Shown: positions 63,226 to 64,000 of the stretch, one piece after another | Layout of the letters: every line of letters begins with the position of its first letter | Position numbering within the stretch: position 1 is the stretch's first letter | Source: Drosophila pseudoobscura | Taxonomy: Eukaryota; Arthropoda; Insecta; Diptera; Drosophilidae | Assembly: GCF_009870125.1 (NCBI RefSeq) | Contig: NC_046683.1 | Span: 12,028,001 to 12,092,000, forward strand | Length of the DNA stretch: 64,000 bases | Direction: 5' to 3' | The notes under the pieces: generated by a model | Told to the model about the DNA's origin: nothing | What the model saw: only the letters and a program-made list of their open reading frames with translations | Databases searched by the model: none | Position numbers and translations under genes: made by a program

Positions 63226-63322
63226 TCGAAGGGCGGGCATTGTTTGTTTTCCGTATGCATCTGCAAATGGATGCCCGATCGAAAGGCAAGGGGGCATATC
63301 TGTCAGATATGTAAAGGGTATC
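63226..63322. mobile_element. Short hairpin element with ATACCCTTT ends, copy 2
   Basis: It starts GATACCCTTTCGAAGGGCGG and ends CATATCTGTCAGATATG then TAAAGGGTATC. Internal GGCGGGCAT pairs with ATGCCCG about 30 nt later. The roughly 97-bp hairpin has the form of a very small MITE. Confidence 0.4.
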
Positions 63323-64000
63323 TAAAGCTTCGACCACGCTCTCCCTCTCTCACCGTCTCTTGGCATGTGCCCTGCCTCTGTCACTGCCTCTGCCATGCCG
63401 CCGCCACCTTGTTTTGGCCTCGTTAATGCTTGCTGCGTGTTTTTTTTTTCTTCTTGGGGCTTTTCTTTGGTTTGGTTTCGTTTCTTTTCGTTTCGGTATG
63501 TGTTAGGGTTCTCCTCCACCCCCTCGCGGTCTCCCTCTCTCTCTCTCCCTCTCCCTCACTTAATAGAGGCTCCGATTGTTAACTTTATGATGTAATTTTT
63601 ACCTATTTATAATTTACTCTTTTTTAAAAAACTGTCGAACGGAAGTGGAACAAAAGACACGACACGAATATCGGAGACTGGGGCTCGGGACTCTAAGAAA
63701 AAGGTTTTGGGTTCTTCTTTGAAAATTTGCTGCTTGAAATTACACATCGTTTTAGCTGTTCAAATATCTGCGAAATCGTTTCCGATCATCGGGGTTTCTG
63801 TAAAAAAAAAACACCTTAAAAATGAACCTAAACCAGCGAAACTCGAGTTGAGCAGCGGTGTGTCGCATCATGCACACGACATGTATTTTGTCGAGAATTC
63901 TTTTTTACAGCATTCGCTTGTTCCTCTCGATTCTTGAGCTTCAAAGCAGTAGCTTTCGCAAATGTAAAGCAGTGCAAGGAGTGCCCCTTAAGAAGCAGTA

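Larger units (their letters stand above)
38660..64000 (+). other. dlg1: discs large 1 locus (5' half; continues beyond the window)
   Basis: All coding exons seen here match the N-terminal part of Dlg1, a MAGUK scaffold at septate junctions and neuromuscular synapses. The L27-containing (S97-type) and L27-less (dlgA-type) isoforms start from separate exons. The shared PDZ1 exon (VNGDDSWLYED...) is not in the window, so PDZ1-3, SH3 and GUK lie to the right. Introns are up to about 10 kb and one houses a nested gene. Each exon is listed separately. Confidence 0.93.
61203..64000 (+). other. dlg1 intron after the dlgA exon
   Basis: Intronic DNA with (GT)n at 61371-61384, CT tracts, a TCGTTTCG pentamer/decamer array at 61995-62045 and two small hairpin elements (61820-61872, 63226-63322). 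No exon encoding PDZ1 is present. Confidence 0.55.

Overview
The window is insect genomic DNA from a Drosophila, with spliced genes, AT-rich introns, Drosophila core-promoter motifs and many microsatellites. The gene order C1orf131-like / NDUFV3-like / AT-hook gene / dishevelled / PA1 / hopscotch / Tim8 / discs large matches the melanogaster X (Muller A) neighbourhood around dsh, hop and dlg1. A class-III aminotransferase at the left edge is the orthologue of CG8745, which to my knowledge lies on 3L (Muller D). A Muller D gene next to Muller A genes is what an A-D fused X, as in the obscura group, could produce. The species is therefore inferred to be obscura-group-like, not proven.

Layout. 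1-5.1 kb: last two exons of CG8745, preceded by 3.7 kb of intron. 5.1-6.3 kb: spacer with a decayed coding-like fragment. 6.38-7.47 kb: two compact housekeeping genes, a C1orf131/DUF4602 ribosome-biogenesis protein and an NDUFV3-like complex I subunit. 7.8-8.7 kb: three copies of a dispersed repeat that runs into the promoter of a 1033-aa AT-hook nuclear protein (9.78-12.88 kb). 13-17 kb: AT-rich spacer with repeats. 17.0-18.9 kb: intronless dsh. 19.8-20.7 kb: a decayed tandem copy followed by an intact PA1 (PTIP-associated) gene. 23.1-30.0 kb, minus strand: complete ten-coding-exon hop (JAK kinase, 1178 aa). 31.2-31.5 kb: Tim8. From about 33 kb to the right edge: the 5' half of dlg1, with at least three alternative coding starts (MPVKKQ/L27, an acidic L27 start at 40.6 kb, and MIDW at 57.9 kb), the dlgA start at 61.1 kb, optional exons, and huge introns. 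The PDZ, SH3 and GUK exons lie beyond the window.

A separate secreted-protein gene (43.86-46.75 kb) is nested in a dlg1 intron on the same strand. It has a signal peptide, a Glu/Thr/Pro repeat, and a C-terminal Cys-containing domain whose strand pattern resembles avidin. This is the most novel protein in the window.

Functionally the window joins three developmental hubs: Wnt/planar polarity (dsh), JAK/STAT (hop) and epithelial/synaptic polarity (dlg1). Around them are mitochondrial (NDUFV3-like, Tim8), nucleolar and chromatin (PA1) genes. Four observations merit follow-up: a repeat family coinciding with Motif 6 / DRE / Motif 1 promoters at several genes; a duplicated ~270-bp element with a near-identical 71-nt core; the PA1 tandem pseudo-duplication; and an exon resembling the third L27 helix of dlg1. 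Splice sites and homologies were read by eye; no database search was run.
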